From Herminiimonas sp. KBW02 (GTDB lineage Bacteria; Pseudomonadota; Gammaproteobacteria; Burkholderiales; Burkholderiaceae_D), in contig NZ_QAJP01000008.1 in assembly GCF_003852535.1 (NCBI RefSeq), positions 414,362 through 478,361 on the forward strand: 64,000 nucleotides of DNA. Reading direction: 5' to 3'. Position numbers and translations under genes: made by a program. The notes below the pieces were generated by a model. It had not been told where the DNA came from. It was given only the letters and a program-made list of their open reading frames with translations, and ran no database searches. Positions 1 through 8,838 of this stretch are shown here, piece after piece. How positions within the stretch are numbered: the first letter of the stretch is position 1; every line of letters starts with the position of its first letter.

Positions 1-414
1 CTTATCAACTGACGTCACCGTCATCCCGGCGCAATTAAACATTGCTTCATCACTGGCGTAAGACAAGGCCAGCACATCGCTACCGTTCACAACCGTGGAC
101 GACGCTGCGGCATCCAGACCTGCCGTCGTTCGCTTGAGGCTGCTCGCATCCATGCCGATCACATGCGGATGAATATCTGTGGTGCTGCTGGCTGCATCCA
201 GTTTTTTGTATCCAGCCTGTCGTATCGCACGTGCCAGCATCTCCATCGCATAACGTCCTGTTTCCTGAACCTGCGCATACTGATCTTGCGCCAGATAGGC
301 AGCCTGGTTCGATGCCAATAATCCGGTCGCGAGCAAAGTGATGAACAACCCTATGGTCATGGCAACCATCAGCTCCGTGATGCTTAGTCCGCGTTGATGT
401 GAGAATGATTTCAT
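1..414 (-). CDS. pilW: Type IV pilus minor pilin PilW, N-terminal part (cut by window edge)
   Basis: The reverse strand from the ATG at 414 stays open to the window edge (138 codons). The N-terminus is a class III prepilin leader: a short basic stretch (MKSFSHQRG) cut before LSITELMVAM, with Glu at mature position 5 and a hydrophobic helix after it. This matches PilW, a minor pilin that primes type IV pilus assembly in the inner membrane. The stop codon of pilV lies only two bases upstream, so the two are co-transcribed. The missing C-terminus and the genes that normally follow (pilX, pilY1, pilE) lie outside the window. The PilW name rests on the N-terminus and gene order. Confidence 0.85.
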   Translation of the reverse strand, partial: MKSFSHQRGLSITELMVAMTIGLFITLLATGLLASNQAAYLAQDQYAQVQETGRYAMEMLARAIRQAGYKKLDAASSTTDIHPHVIGMDASSLKRTTAGLDAAASSTVVNGSDVLALSYASDEAMFNCAGMTVTSVDK

Positions 415-416
415 GG

Positions 417-968
417 CTAGCGAAGTGCGACAGGTAGTACCAGTACCGGAGGAAAATCGCTGTCTGCTGCGTTCTGCTCAGGCCAGCCTATTTTGATAAA
501 AATAAGCGGATTGGAATTCGCGCCACTGCTTTCGGTACAGTTCCATGTATATCGCCGCCTGCCCGCATCCCAAGGTTGCATATCGCGGCAAACCCGCACG
601 CGTGCGGCAGGCAACTCTTTACTGACACGCTTTAGCCATAGTGCTATCTCAAACTGCGCGAGTTCCCCCGCATCGCAATTGACCTCCCGTCCATAGCAAT
701 TAATCGCCGGGTGATGGTAGGGAATTTGATAATCGATAGCCAGATAAGGATTGCTCATATCGCCCGATTGGATTTGGCGACTATGGCTACGTATGTGGTC
801 AGCCATCTCAAGCGCGAGATGCAAGGCTGTCGTTTGAAAAGCAGACCAGCGAGATGTCTGCAAAGCGGTGAGCTGCATGCTGGCGGCACCGATTACACCA
901 ACCGTCAGCACAAATATCGAGATCAATACTTCGATCAGTGAAAAGCCATCTGCCGCAGAAGTCTTCAT
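417..968 (-). CDS. pilV: Type IV pilus modification protein PilV (minor pilin)
   Basis: A 183-residue minor pilin. The N-terminus MKTSAADG followed by FSLIEVLISI is a prepilin peptidase site (Gly before Phe, Glu5) with a hydrophobic assembly helix. I start at the ATG at 968, which has GGAG nine bases upstream; the longer frame adds nine residues before the leader and would spoil it. The C-terminal domain has several cysteines (INCYGREVNCD, RVCRDM, TWNCTE), consistent with disulfide-stabilised minor pilins. First gene of a leftward pilV-pilW operon; no fimT/gspH gene lies upstream, where an unrelated transporter ends. Confidence 0.85.
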   Translation of the reverse strand: MKTSAADGFSLIEVLISIFVLTVGVIGAASMQLTALQTSRWSAFQTTALHLALEMADHIRSHSRQIQSGDMSNPYLAIDYQIPYHHPAINCYGREVNCDAGELAQFEIALWLKRVSKELPAARVRVCRDMQPWDAGRRRYTWNCTESSGANSNPLIFIKIGWPEQNAADSDFPPVLVLPVALR

Positions 969-1155
969 TTCTGTTCTCCGTGATACGAACAACATCTCGA
1001 AAATGAACCGACATTTTGTGAAGTTGATGCCTGACTTCGCATCCCATCAACATGGGAAATGATGACTACTGATGCGCGGAATCCTCCCGAAGAACAGGGG
1101 AAATTTACACATGGACATTATTTGAAAAAGTGATGCTTAAGAAAGATGAAGGTGG

Positions 1156-2037
1156 CTAGGCTACCGCCAGCGCAATCACACCCAGCGCAATAAAGATCGC
1201 ACCTATCAGGCGTTCAGTCCGGTCGCCTTCTTTCAGTAAATGACCACCAATGATGGCGGCAAACAGCATGGACACTTCACGTGCCGGTGCCACATGTGAC
1301 AAGGGCGCCAGCTTCACTGCATACAGCACCAGTACGTACGAGATGGGACTGATCGCGCCGACGATCAACGCATACTTCCACTGCTTCTTCCACAGCTCTG
1401 CTGCGGTAGCACGATCATGGAAGTAAGTCGGAGCCAGTACAGCGATGCGGACAAAATTACCGATGTAGTCGATCAGGATGGGTGACATCAGCATGAACTT
1501 GACTGCATAGCCGTCCACCACCGTGTAGCAGGCAATAAAAGCACCTGTCAGCAAACCGTAGAAGATACCGACATGCACGCGCTTGCGCTGTTCCGCATCC
1601 TTGGCCGCGAGGAAAAGCTTGGGGCCACCGGCAATCAGAAAGACGCCCAATACGACACCTGCTATGCCACCCGCACCCAGTGCCGATATCTGTTCACCCA
1701 GAAATAGCAAAGCCGCCATCGAAGACAGCAAAGGTCCGGAACCACGCGCCAATGGGTAAACAACTGTCAAATCAGCCTTGCGATAACCGCGCAGCAGCAC
1801 GACGTAGTAAATGACGTGCAGTATTCCGCTCACCAGGATAACGACCCATTCCTTCCAGCCCCAGCCCGGCACCACATCCCATGCCAGCCACAAACCCAGC
1901 GGAGTCCATATCAGAGCCAGAAAGAGACTGGTGAACAAGGCGAAGCGTGCATCGCCACCCGCACGCTTGGCTACGATATTCCAGCCCGCATGAATGAAGC
2001 CGGCTGTGATCAGTAAAGCGAGTGCGGAAAATGACAT
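1156..2037 (-). CDS. EamA/DMT-family transporter
   Basis: A 293-residue integral membrane protein built of about ten hydrophobic segments in two homologous halves, the usual size and plan of drug/metabolite transporters (EamA, RhaT-like). The N-terminus has the typical small-residue first helix (LITAGFIHAGWNIVAKRAGG). The PLARGSGPLLSS stretch near residue 95 and the repeated PLSHVAPAREVS stretch near 240 are the paired post-helix motifs of the two halves. Substrate cannot be told from sequence; amino acids or other small metabolites are usual for the family. It stands between the pilin operon and nrdR with its own spacing. Confidence 0.8.
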   Translation of the reverse strand: MSFSALALLITAGFIHAGWNIVAKRAGGDARFALFTSLFLALIWTPLGLWLAWDVVPGWGWKEWVVILVSGILHVIYYVVLLRGYRKADLTVVYPLARGSGPLLSSMAALLFLGEQISALGAGGIAGVVLGVFLIAGGPKLFLAAKDAEQRKRVHVGIFYGLLTGAFIACYTVVDGYAVKFMLMSPILIDYIGNFVRIAVLAPTYFHDRATAAELWKKQWKYALIVGAISPISYVLVLYAVKLAPLSHVAPAREVSMLFAAIIGGHLLKEGDRTERLIGAIFIALGVIALAVA

Positions 2038-2069
2038 TAAGGAATGTGAAGTGGAACGAAGACGACTGC

Positions 2070-2426
2070 TCAGGTATTTACATTGGCAAACGCCTGCCTG
2101 ACATAGTCCGCAAGATGTTTGCTTTTAATTTCATCCGGGCTGTGGATCTTGATATGGCGACGTAGCTTACCCTTACCTTCCAACACCTGCCACGCATCCT
2201 GCAAATCGCAGCCGCGGCCAAATTCGATGGAGATGTGTTCGGCGTAGGCAAATACGCCGCAAAAGTCGAGCGGTGCTGCGAACATGAAGCCGCCATACAT
2301 CACGCGCTCCATGGCTTGCTTCACTTCCTTCTGAATGACGCGCCGTGCCGCCACCACCAATTCATAACGCTCAGGATTAACCAGGCGTATATCGTTGAGC
2401 AGTTGTTCGACCCGGGCGTCAGTCAT
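2070..2426 (-). CDS. DUF1801-like domain protein
   Basis: A 118-residue soluble protein starting MTDARVEQLLNDIR. I use the ATG at 2426, immediately after the nrdR stop codon (one base between them), because the upstream extension is merely nrdR in another frame. It resembles the DUF1801/YdhG fold: an N-terminal helix, then VKQAMERVMYGGFMFAAPLDFCGVFAYAEHI, which matches the strand-rich core that typically handles a small ligand. Function is unknown. Tight spacing suggests translation coupled to nrdR. Confidence 0.65.
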   Translation of the reverse strand: MTDARVEQLLNDIRLVNPERYELVVAARRVIQKEVKQAMERVMYGGFMFAAPLDFCGVFAYAEHISIEFGRGCDLQDAWQVLEGKGKLRRHIKIHSPDEIKSKHLADYVRQAFANVNT

Positions 2427-2427
2427 C

Positions 2428-2895
2428 TTATTTGGCAGGTTTGCGCTCGCGCCCGATCTCGGCAATCGCATCCTGGAACTCCGCCACGTCCTCAAAGCTC
2501 TTGTAAACAGATGCAAAGCGGATGTAAGCGATTTTGTCGAGGCGCTGCAATTCGCGCATGACCAGTTCACCGATCTGGCCGGAGATAACTTCGCGTTCGC
2601 CACTGGAGAGCAGCTTTTGTTCTATCCGATGGATGGCGGCATCGACGGCTTCAGCTGAAACCGGACGCTTGCGCAGAGCCAGTTGCAGGCTGCCCTGCAA
2701 TTTCTTCGGATCGAAATCGGTACGGCTGCCATTTTTTTTGACCACGACCGGCATCGTCAATTCGACGCGTTCGTAGGTAGTGAAGCGTTTGTCGCAGCTG
2801 GTACAACGGCGGCGACGGCGTATGCTATCGCCCTCCTCAGAGACACGGGTGTCGAGGACTTGGGTATCGTCGTGCTGGCAAAAAGGACATTTCAT
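2428..2895 (-). CDS. nrdR: Transcriptional repressor NrdR
   Basis: A 155-residue ATP/dATP-sensing repressor of ribonucleotide reductase genes. The N-terminal zinc ribbon has Cys3, Cys6, Cys31 and Cys34 (MKCPFCQ ... [13 protein letters not shown]), followed by an ATP-cone domain ([17 protein letters not shown] onward). Length is standard. It lies downstream of glyA on the same strand, an arrangement common in betaproteobacteria, with a possible terminator in the 218-bp gap. No nrdAB operon is in the window, so its targets are elsewhere. Confidence 0.95.
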   Translation of the reverse strand: MKCPFCQHDDTQVLDTRVSEEGDSIRRRRRCTSCDKRFTTYERVELTMPVVVKKNGSRTDFDPKKLQGSLQLALRKRPVSAEAVDAAIHRIEQKLLSSGEREVISGQIGELVMRELQRLDKIAYIRFASVYKSFEDVAEFQDAIAEIGRERKPAK

Positions 2896-3009
2896 CGCGG
2901 TGCCTGGCCTTATGGATCGTTACATCAGCAAAAATTTAACAATCGAATTTAATTATTATTAGCTAAAACTACCGTGTAAGTATCGGGATTACTTTCGTCT
3001 ACATCCCAA

Positions 3010-3048
3010 AATGGCCCTGTCTGGATCAGTCATCCCGACAAGGCCATT
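3010..3048 (-). terminator. Possible glyA terminator
   Basis: A 12-bp inverted repeat (aatggccctgtc at 3010-3021, gacaaggccatt at 3037-3048, one wobble pair) lies 66 bases past the glyA stop codon. Read leftward it ends in a short T run (TTTT) before the gap leading to nrdR. The weak T run makes partial read-through into nrdR plausible. Confidence 0.5.
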
Positions 3049-3113
3049 CTGCAGCGCGCTTCATGTTGCCGAAGCTCGCCTTAGTTACTACAACAAACTT
3101 TATATCAAAACAC

Positions 3114-4358
3114 TCAGCCGTAGACCGGGAAAGCGTCCGTCAGTTTTTTCACTTCCGCTTTGACGCGCTCTATGGTCGCCGCATCATTTGGATTTTCCAG
3201 CACGTCGGCGATCAGGTTACCGACTTTGGTCGCTTCCGCTTCCTTGAAACCACGGGTCGTCATGGCCGGGCTGCCAAGACGGATGCCGGAAGTGACGAAT
3301 GGTTTTTCCGGATCGTTCGGAATCGCGTTCTTGTTGCAAGTGATGTGCGCGGAACCGAGCAGGTTTTCTGCATCTTTACCGGTGATCTTCTTCGCGCGCA
3401 GGTCAACCAGCATTACGTGCGATTCGGTGCGATGCGAAACGATGCGCAAGCCACGTGCGATCAATGCCTTCGCCAGTGCGTCAGCATTTTTCACGACTTG
3501 CTGCTGGTAGGTTTTGAATTCAGGTGCCAGTGCTTCCTTGAACGCAACTGCCTTACCGGCGATCACGTGCATCAGCGGGCCGCCTTGCAAGCCTGGGAAG
3601 ATGGCCGAGTTGATGATCTTCTCGTGCTCTGCCTTCATCAGGATGAAGCCGCCGCGTGGGCCGCGCAATGATTTGTGCGTGGTCGAGGTGACGAAATCTG
3701 CGTAAGGAACCGGGTTCGGGTACTCACCTGCTGCGATCAGACCAGCGTAGTGCGCCATGTCGACCATGAAGTACGCGCCGATTTCCTTGGCGATTTTGGC
3801 GAAGCGTTCAAAGTCGATACGCAATGCATAAGCAGAAGCACCAGCGATGATCAGCTTGGGCTTATGCTCACGTGCCAGGCGTTCCATGGCTTCGTAATCG
3901 ATTTCTTCCTTGTCGTTCAGGCCGTAGGAAATAACGTTGAACCATTTGCCGGACATGTTCAATGCCATGCCGTGTGTCAGGTGACCGCCTTCAGCCAGCG
4001 ACATACCCATGATGGTGTCGCCCGGTTTCAGGACTGCCAGGAACACGCCCTGGTTGGCTTGCGAACCGGAGTTCGGTTGTACGTTGGCAGCATCGGCGCC
4101 GTACAGTTGTTTCAGGCGGTCGATCGCGAGTTGCTCAACGATATCGACATATTCGCAACCACCGTAGTAACGCTTGCCCGGATAACCTTCGGCGTATTTA
4201 TTGGTCAGTTGCGTGCCTTGCGCTTCCATCACTGCAGGCGAAGTGTAGTTCTCGGATGCGATCAGCTCGATGTGTTCTTGCTGACGTGTATTTTCCTTCT
4301 GGATGGCCGACCACAGTTCTGCGTCTGTTTTTGCTAAGGTCTGGTCTTTTGAAAACAT
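3114..4358 (-). CDS. glyA: Serine hydroxymethyltransferase
   Basis: A 414-residue PLP enzyme that interconverts serine plus tetrahydrofolate with glycine plus 5,10-methylene-tetrahydrofolate in the cytosol. Seen: the PLP-lysine motif [15 protein letters not shown] near residue 228, the N-terminal [19 protein letters not shown] block, and the glycine-rich YYGGCEYVD motif. Length and end-to-end similarity match bacterial GlyA. It is transcribed leftward, away from xth, across a 475-bp intergenic region, and nrdR follows it. Glycine/serine supply links it loosely to the cysteine genes elsewhere in the window. Confidence 0.97.
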   Translation of the reverse strand: MFSKDQTLAKTDAELWSAIQKENTRQQEHIELIASENYTSPAVMEAQGTQLTNKYAEGYPGKRYYGGCEYVDIVEQLAIDRLKQLYGADAANVQPNSGSQANQGVFLAVLKPGDTIMGMSLAEGGHLTHGMALNMSGKWFNVISYGLNDKEEIDYEAMERLAREHKPKLIIAGASAYALRIDFERFAKIAKEIGAYFMVDMAHYAGLIAAGEYPNPVPYADFVTSTTHKSLRGPRGGFILMKAEHEKIINSAIFPGLQGGPLMHVIAGKAVAFKEALAPEFKTYQQQVVKNADALAKALIARGLRIVSHRTESHVMLVDLRAKKITGKDAENLLGSAHITCNKNAIPNDPEKPFVTSGIRLGSPAMTTRGFKEAEATKVGNLIADVLENPNDAATIERVKAEVKKLTDAFPVYG

Positions 4359-4833
4359 GAATCACTCCAATCGTTCAAAAAATGGGCAGGAAGCTAAATC
4401 GGGCAGGCCGTGACGAATCACGACATGCTAAATAACACTACCTGGGATCGAATGAGGAGGCCGAAAACGGAATGTGCAGGCAGCCTCAGTCGTACTCTCC
4501 ATTCGGGCTACCCAGGCGCACGGCAATGAAATCTCACGCTTCACGGTGGGTAAGCCCACCTTACGACGTAATTTACCCAGAACAGCAGGAAAATCAGCCG
4601 GATTCGCCAGTCACGTGAGACGAAATGGTGCAAGGATTCTACGACAAGCGCCTGTTTTCGGCAAGCAGCGCCCTACTCAAATGCCGTGAATAAATGACAA
4701 TATCCAGCCAGCCACGCCGACCACGGCAGCACTGATACAATTCCGCATCTGTCGCGCAGCCGTCATGCATAAGTGCAAGCTTTTGCACTCCCTCTGCGCC
4801 ACCCACCCGCATCACGAATGGATAGCTGCACAT
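4359..4833. other. Intergenic region between divergent glyA and xth with nested hairpins
   Basis: No convincing gene here. The region holds a nested inverted repeat at 4441-4516: cctggg/cccagg outside (4441-4446, 4511-4516), cgaat/attcg (4449-4453, 4501-4505), and gaggc/gcctc (4457-4461, 4483-4487), with a small ccg-aaaa-cgg loop. A second short perfect hairpin, ggtggg-taag-cccacc, is at 4545-4560. Read leftward both would lie in the glyA leader. I cannot match them to a known riboswitch. Promoters for both flanking genes must lie here but no strong consensus stands out. Confidence 0.5.
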
Positions 4834-5598
4834 ATGAAAATCGCCACCTGGAACGTCAACTCCCTCAAAGTCCGCCTGCCGCAGGTCCTGCAATGGCTGA
4901 CGGACAATCCGGTGGACGTGCTCTGCCTGCAGGAAACCAAGACCGTCGATGAAAAATTCCCGGCCGCTGAAATCGAAGCCGCCGGTTACCACGTCGTCTA
5001 CACCGGACAAAAAACCTATAACGGCGTCGCCATCCTGTCGCGCCATCCGATTACAGATGTCGTCAAAAACAATCCGCTGTTTGAAGATGAACATCAGCGC
5101 ATCATCATCGGCACCATACAAGGCGTGCGCATCATCTGCGCCTACATCCCGAATGGTCAGTCACTGGAATCGGACAAGTATCAATACAAGCTGCGCTGGC
5201 TGGCAGGCTTGCATGCATTGCTGGCGCAGGAATTGAAGCAACATGAAAACGTCGCGCTGCTCGGCGACTACAACATTGCGCCGGAAGACCGCGATGTACA
5301 CGATCCGGTTGCATGGCAAGGCCAGGTACTGGTATCGGAACCGGAACGCGCTGCGTTTGTGCGCATGCAGGAAATGGGTTTCACCGATGCTTTCCGCATG
5401 TTTGAACAGCCTGAGAAACTGTATAGCTGGTGGGATTACCGCCAGATGGGCTTCCGCCTCAACCGTGGTTTGCGCATCGATCACATCCTGCTGTCACCTG
5501 CATTGACCAAACGTTGCACCGCCTGCGTGATCGACAAGGTACCGCGCAAATGGGAACAACCGTCCGACCACACTCCGGTCATCGCAACGCTGGATTAA
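4834..5598 (+). CDS. xth: Exodeoxyribonuclease III
   Basis: A 254-residue AP endonuclease/3'-5' exonuclease of base-excision repair. Family motifs visible in order: WNVNSLKVR at the N-terminus, LCLQETKTVDEKFP (metal-binding Glu), YNGVAILSR, LLGDYNIAPEDRDV (catalytic Asp/Asn) and the C-terminal SDHTPVIATL with the catalytic His. I start at the ATG at 4834 because it begins the conserved first beta strand (MKIATWN); the longer frame adds 23 unrelated residues. It is monocistronic and ends in a strong terminator. Confidence 0.95.
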   Translation: MKIATWNVNSLKVRLPQVLQWLTDNPVDVLCLQETKTVDEKFPAAEIEAAGYHVVYTGQKTYNGVAILSRHPITDVVKNNPLFEDEHQRIIIGTIQGVRIICAYIPNGQSLESDKYQYKLRWLAGLHALLAQELKQHENVALLGDYNIAPEDRDVHDPVAWQGQVLVSEPERAAFVRMQEMGFTDAFRMFEQPEKLYSWWDYRQMGFRLNRGLRIDHILLSPALTKRCTACVIDKVPRKWEQPSDHTPVIATLD

Positions 5599-5607
5599 AG
5601 CGCGAAC

Positions 5608-5642
5608 GACCAGTTGCCGCCAGGCGGCTGGTCAGTTTTTTT
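5608..5642 (+). terminator. Rho-independent terminator of xth
   Basis: gacca (5608-5612) pairs with tggtc (5629-5633) and gccgcc (5616-5621) with ggcggc (5623-5628), followed by a run of seven to eight T. It starts ten bases past the xth stop codon. The T run overlaps the last codons of the convergent acetyltransferase gene. Confidence 0.85.
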
Positions 5643-6135
5643 CGTCCAGAATAAGTTGCCAATAACCGACATCCAGCCACTGGTCGAACTTGCGCCCGAT
5701 CTGCGACAGGTGCGCAACTTTCACAAAGCCGAGCTTTTCGTGCAGCGCCACGCTGCCCGGATTCGGCAAGACTATCCCGCCCAGCACCGCATGCACAGAT
5801 AGTCGGGACAGTTCGCTGATCAGCGCCTGATACAAGCGCGTGCCGACGCCGCGTCCACCGCTGTCCTGCGCCAGATAAACCGAACCTTCGACTGAGTGCT
5901 GGTAAGCCTTCCTCACCTTCCACTTGCTGGCGTAGGCATAGCCCAGTATGCGCCCGTCAACTTCATACACCAGCCATGGGAACTGCGTCATGGTTTCATC
6001 TATGCGGGCGCTCATCTCATCTACAGTCACAGCCTCCGTTTCAAAGCTGATGACGGTGTTGAGCACGTAATGATTGTAGATTTCGCAGATGGCTGCGGCA
6101 TCGTTGCGCGTCGCCGGGCGTATGGCTTCAGACAT
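5632..6135 (-). CDS. GNAT-family N-acetyltransferase, phosphinothricin acetyltransferase-like
   Basis: A 167-residue acetyl-CoA-dependent acetyltransferase. The sequence has the order typical of the PAT/YwnH subgroup: IRPATRNDAAAICEIYNHYV, then the ISFETEAVTVDEM and GYAYASKWKVRKAY blocks, and the acetyl-CoA loop DSGGRGVGTRLYQALISEL. Members acetylate methionine sulfone, methionine sulfoximine or phosphinothricin; the natural substrate here is not known. Its last codons overlap the T run of the xth terminator, so the two converging units share end sequences. Confidence 0.85.
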   Translation of the reverse strand: MSEAIRPATRNDAAAICEIYNHYVLNTVISFETEAVTVDEMSARIDETMTQFPWLVYEVDGRILGYAYASKWKVRKAYQHSVEGSVYLAQDSGGRGVGTRLYQALISELSRLSVHAVLGGIVLPNPGSVALHEKLGFVKVAHLSQIGRKFDQWLDVGYWQLILDEKN

Positions 6136-6205
6136 GATGAAGGTTCAAGGCAATGGGATAGCTGTAGTGTACCGACAATAGACTACACGCTCCCCGCCCC
6201 GGAGC

Positions 6206-6236
6206 AATAAAAAAGCCCTGTCGCAGGACAGGGCTT
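6206..6236 (-). terminator. Rho-independent terminator of the Bug-family gene
   Basis: A perfect 10-bp stem (aagccctgtc at 6213-6222, gacagggctt at 6227-6236) with a four-base loop, followed leftward by a T-rich tract (6206-6214). It lies 46 bases downstream of the stop codon of the leftward receptor gene. Confidence 0.9.
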
Positions 6237-6281
6237 CCGGGTAAAACTGGCTTGCTACCCATGTCGGATAGCCAGTCGTCA

Positions 6282-7265
6282 TCAGTCTACGGTCGCGCCG
6301 CTTTCTTTCACGACTTTCGCCCATTTCACTGATTCTTCTTTTACGAAGGCAGCGAAGTTTTCCGGGGTGTCGCCTACATAGTCAGAGCCGGTATCTGCCA
6401 GGATTTTTTGGAATGCTGGCTCTTTCATGATTTTTTGTGTTTCAGCATTGATCTTGTTCACGATCGCTTTTGGTGTACCTGCTGGTGCGAAGAAACCGTA
6501 CCATGCGTAAGAAACCACTGCCGGCACGCCGGATTCAGCGAAGGTAGGTACGTCAGGCAATTGTGGCGAACGGTGTGCGCCCGAAACAGCAATTGCTTTT
6601 ACCTTGCCGCTCTTGATGTGCGGCATGATCGCGATCATGCTGTCGAACATCACAGGAATGTGACCGCCCAACAGATCGGAAATTGCAGGCGCCGAACCTT
6701 TGTAAGGAACGTGCGTCATTTCCAGCTTGGTGACGCTTTTAAACAATTCGCCAGTCATGTGCTGTGGTGTGCCCGAACCAGCAGAAGCGTAGGAGAACTG
6801 ACCTTTTTGCGCCTTGATGTACGCCATCAATTCTTTCAGATTGTTGGCAGGTACGGCAGGGTTGGCAACCAGAACCAGCGGCACGCGCAGCAGGTTGGTG
6901 ATAGGTACCAGATCCTTGCTCGGATCAAAGGTCATTTTTTTGTACAGGCTAGGATTGATCACGATCGGTGCGCTGGATGTGATCAGCAGAGTGTTACCGT
7001 CTGCTGGAGCACGTGCCACTGCTGCACTACCGATGTTGCCGCCGCCACCGCCACGGTTGTCGATCACGAATGGATGACCGAGGTCTTCGGTCAAACGTTT
7101 GGCGACAGGACGCGCAGCGATATCAGATGGACCGCCTGGTGGCCAAGGCACCACGACCGTTACCGTTGAATTTGGCCAGCTTTGGGCCAGGGCGTTAGCA
7201 GAAAAACTCGCTGCTGCTGCGAATGCGCACAGGAGTAATTTGCTGCCGCGGGATAGTTGTCTCAT
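6282..7265 (-). CDS. Tripartite tricarboxylate transporter substrate-binding protein (Bug family)
   Basis: A 327-residue periplasmic binding protein. Residues 1-27 form a signal peptide (basic MRQLSRGSK, hydrophobic core, ANALAQ cleavage region). The mature start WPNSTVTVVVPWPPGGPSDIAARPVAKRL is the hallmark of Bug/TctC receptors, which bind carboxylates through two bridging waters. No TctA/TctB membrane genes are adjacent, as is usual for the many orphan Bug proteins of betaproteobacteria. The ligand cannot be predicted. Confidence 0.92.
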   Translation of the reverse strand: MRQLSRGSKLLLCAFAAAASFSANALAQSWPNSTVTVVVPWPPGGPSDIAARPVAKRLTEDLGHPFVIDNRGGGGGNIGSAAVARAPADGNTLLITSSAPIVINPSLYKKMTFDPSKDLVPITNLLRVPLVLVANPAVPANNLKELMAYIKAQKGQFSYASAGSGTPQHMTGELFKSVTKLEMTHVPYKGSAPAISDLLGGHIPVMFDSMIAIMPHIKSGKVKAIAVSGAHRSPQLPDVPTFAESGVPAVVSYAWYGFFAPAGTPKAIVNKINAETQKIMKEPAFQKILADTGSDYVGDTPENFAAFVKEESVKWAKVVKESGATVD

Positions 7266-7480
7266 TATTCAATCCTTATAAAAAGTAAATCACGCTTCAG
7301 GAATCGCGGCCTCAGGGCATGCCAAAAAGAACACAAAACCAGAATCGCTAAGGGCAAAGGCGACGGAGATTACGCCTAGGTGGGGAAGGATACCTCATTC
7401 AGTATCCTCATAACGATTTTTACGCAGCGCATATGCAACTGACATGCCGACGTTTATCGCTGCATATCCTTACTACAGGC

Positions 7481-7837
7481 TTACAAAGCCTCATCTGCAT
7501 AGTCAGAGCCGAGCGGCCCTATCCGCAAAAGGTAGCCTGCGTCACGGATGATATTGCCGGCACTCTCGAGAAACAAACTCGCGTGGCTGCCCGGTGCGTA
7601 GATGCAGCGCAGCTCAATTGCAAAATCCAGTCCCTGCTCGGCCCGTTCCTGCAGCGCCGGATACTGGACAAAAATTTCGCCGCTTTCTATATAGCGCAGA
7701 TAGGTATTCAGCTTGGTTTGTAACAGCTGTAAATGCAGCTCATCCCAAACCAGATCGTCGATGATAGCCAAAATACAGACAGCGCCCGCCTGGTCCAGGC
7801 TGACGCTATCTATCAGTTCGGTTTGTTCTACGGTCAT
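7481..7837 (-). CDS. DUF6572-like protein
   Basis: A 118-residue soluble protein. Its pattern VEQTELIDSVSLD, then IIDDLVWDELHLQLLQTKLNTYLRYIESGEI and a C-terminal LRI segment is recalled as that of DUF6572, a small family of unknown function. No catalytic motif is seen. It sits 27 bases after the stop of a small unknown gene on the same strand and probably shares its transcript. The start lacks a good ribosome-binding site, so a coupled start is possible. Confidence 0.65.
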   Translation of the reverse strand: MTVEQTELIDSVSLDQAGAVCILAIIDDLVWDELHLQLLQTKLNTYLRYIESGEIFVQYPALQERAEQGLDFAIELRCIYAPGSHASLFLESAGNIIRDAGYLLRIGPLGSDYADEAL

Positions 7838-7864
7838 GCGCGCAGTCCGGCTGACAATGCAGGC

Positions 7865-8116
7865 TCAGCGTTTGATCAGTTGCTTTTCGAAAGCAATATC
7901 GGACTTGGTCTGGCGGCGCGGTTTTTGCGGGCCGTAGGCTTTGACGAAGGTGACGAATTCATCCAGCGGCAAACGTTCGCTGACGATGACGGGCTTGTCA
8001 CCCGCGTTATCGACCAGATAAAACAATTCTTCGGAAGTACGCACCATGGCATAGTGTTCATTCCCGCTACGTTCCTTCAGTCGCTCAACGGCGGCGGTGG
8101 CTCTGGTTGATCTCAT
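7865..8116 (-). CDS. Hypothetical protein, 83 residues
   Basis: A small basic protein (MRSTRATAAVERLKERSGNE...) with no recognised domain. The ATG at 8116 has a strong ribosome-binding site (GAGGAAAGT directly upstream), which supports it as real. The middle has a beta-like pattern (YAMVRTSEELFYLVDN, KPVIVSERLPLDEFVTF) and the C-terminus is Lys/Arg-rich. It lies between a methyltransferase gene and a DUF6572 gene on the same strand, so a small leftward operon of three genes is likely. Confidence 0.6.
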   Translation of the reverse strand: MRSTRATAAVERLKERSGNEHYAMVRTSEELFYLVDNAGDKPVIVSERLPLDEFVTFVKAYGPQKPRRQTKSDIAFEKQLIKR

Positions 8117-8143
8117 ACTTTCCTCGACATGGAAACGGATGAC

Positions 8144-8800
8144 CTAGCGCAGGCGCGCGGTCAGCATCCAGTAATGTTCAAAGTGATGCACGCGCATATC
8201 TTTCAACAAAGGGCCCAGACGTTTGCGCAGGGTGCTATTCGTGTAGTAGTTTTTGAGAATCTCGTAACGCTCGCCATTCGGCGCCGCATGGATCTGGTAA
8301 GTATTACCCTCCTGATCGGTACGCGCGATCACGGTCTTTTCGGTATCGACCTGCGAATTATCGACCAAGACCAGCAAGCCATCCTGTCCTATGATCTTGC
8401 GAATACGCGCGATCACGTCGACCTGATCCTGGCGCCGCACATGCGACCACCAGAAACCGGCGAAGCAGGCAGTGAACTCACCTTCGACCTTGGGATCAAG
8501 GGCGTCAGCAACTGCAAACTGTACGATATCTTCCGGCAACTCGCGGGTTTTTGCCTGTTCCAGCAAACCCGGATTGATGTCGGTCGCCAGAACCGAGGCC
8601 GCGTATTCCGCCAGCTCATCGGTCCAGTAACCGTCGCCGCATGCGAGCTCCAGTACGTGCTGGCCGCTCATCAGCTTACGCAGATTCTCCATGATGTCGT
8701 CCAGCGCATCGGCGCCGTCCGGGTTTTCGATATCTTCTTCATCGAAGTTATCGCGGACCGCGTAATACTCGGCCATATCGGTGTTTACCGGTTTAATCAT
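8144..8800 (-). CDS. Class I SAM-dependent methyltransferase
   Basis: A 218-residue Rossmann-fold methyltransferase. Motif I is HVLELACGDGYWTDELAEY, with the acidic end of strand beta-2 at VLATDINPGLL and the beta-4 segment at FTACFAGFWWSHV. The N-terminal extension MIKPVNTDMAEYYAVRDNFD probably forms a cap over the substrate site. The substrate is unknown. It lies 38 bases downstream of the CysB-like regulator on the same strand. Confidence 0.85.
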   Translation of the reverse strand: MIKPVNTDMAEYYAVRDNFDEEDIENPDGADALDDIMENLRKLMSGQHVLELACGDGYWTDELAEYAASVLATDINPGLLEQAKTRELPEDIVQFAVADALDPKVEGEFTACFAGFWWSHVRRQDQVDVIARIRKIIGQDGLLVLVDNSQVDTEKTVIARTDQEGNTYQIHAAPNGERYEILKNYYTNSTLRKRLGPLLKDMRVHHFEHYWMLTARLR

Positions 8801-8838
8801 GCTGCTTCTGCTTCCAGTTCAAAATAGTGAATACTCAT

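Noticed and set aside
4474..4689. 71-codon forward frame between glyA and xth
   Set aside because: No ribosome-binding site or protein-like pattern, and it runs through hairpins.
4359..4833. Glycine riboswitch upstream of glyA
   Set aside because: The hairpins do not show the tandem aptamer core expected of that class; kept only as an unassigned structure.
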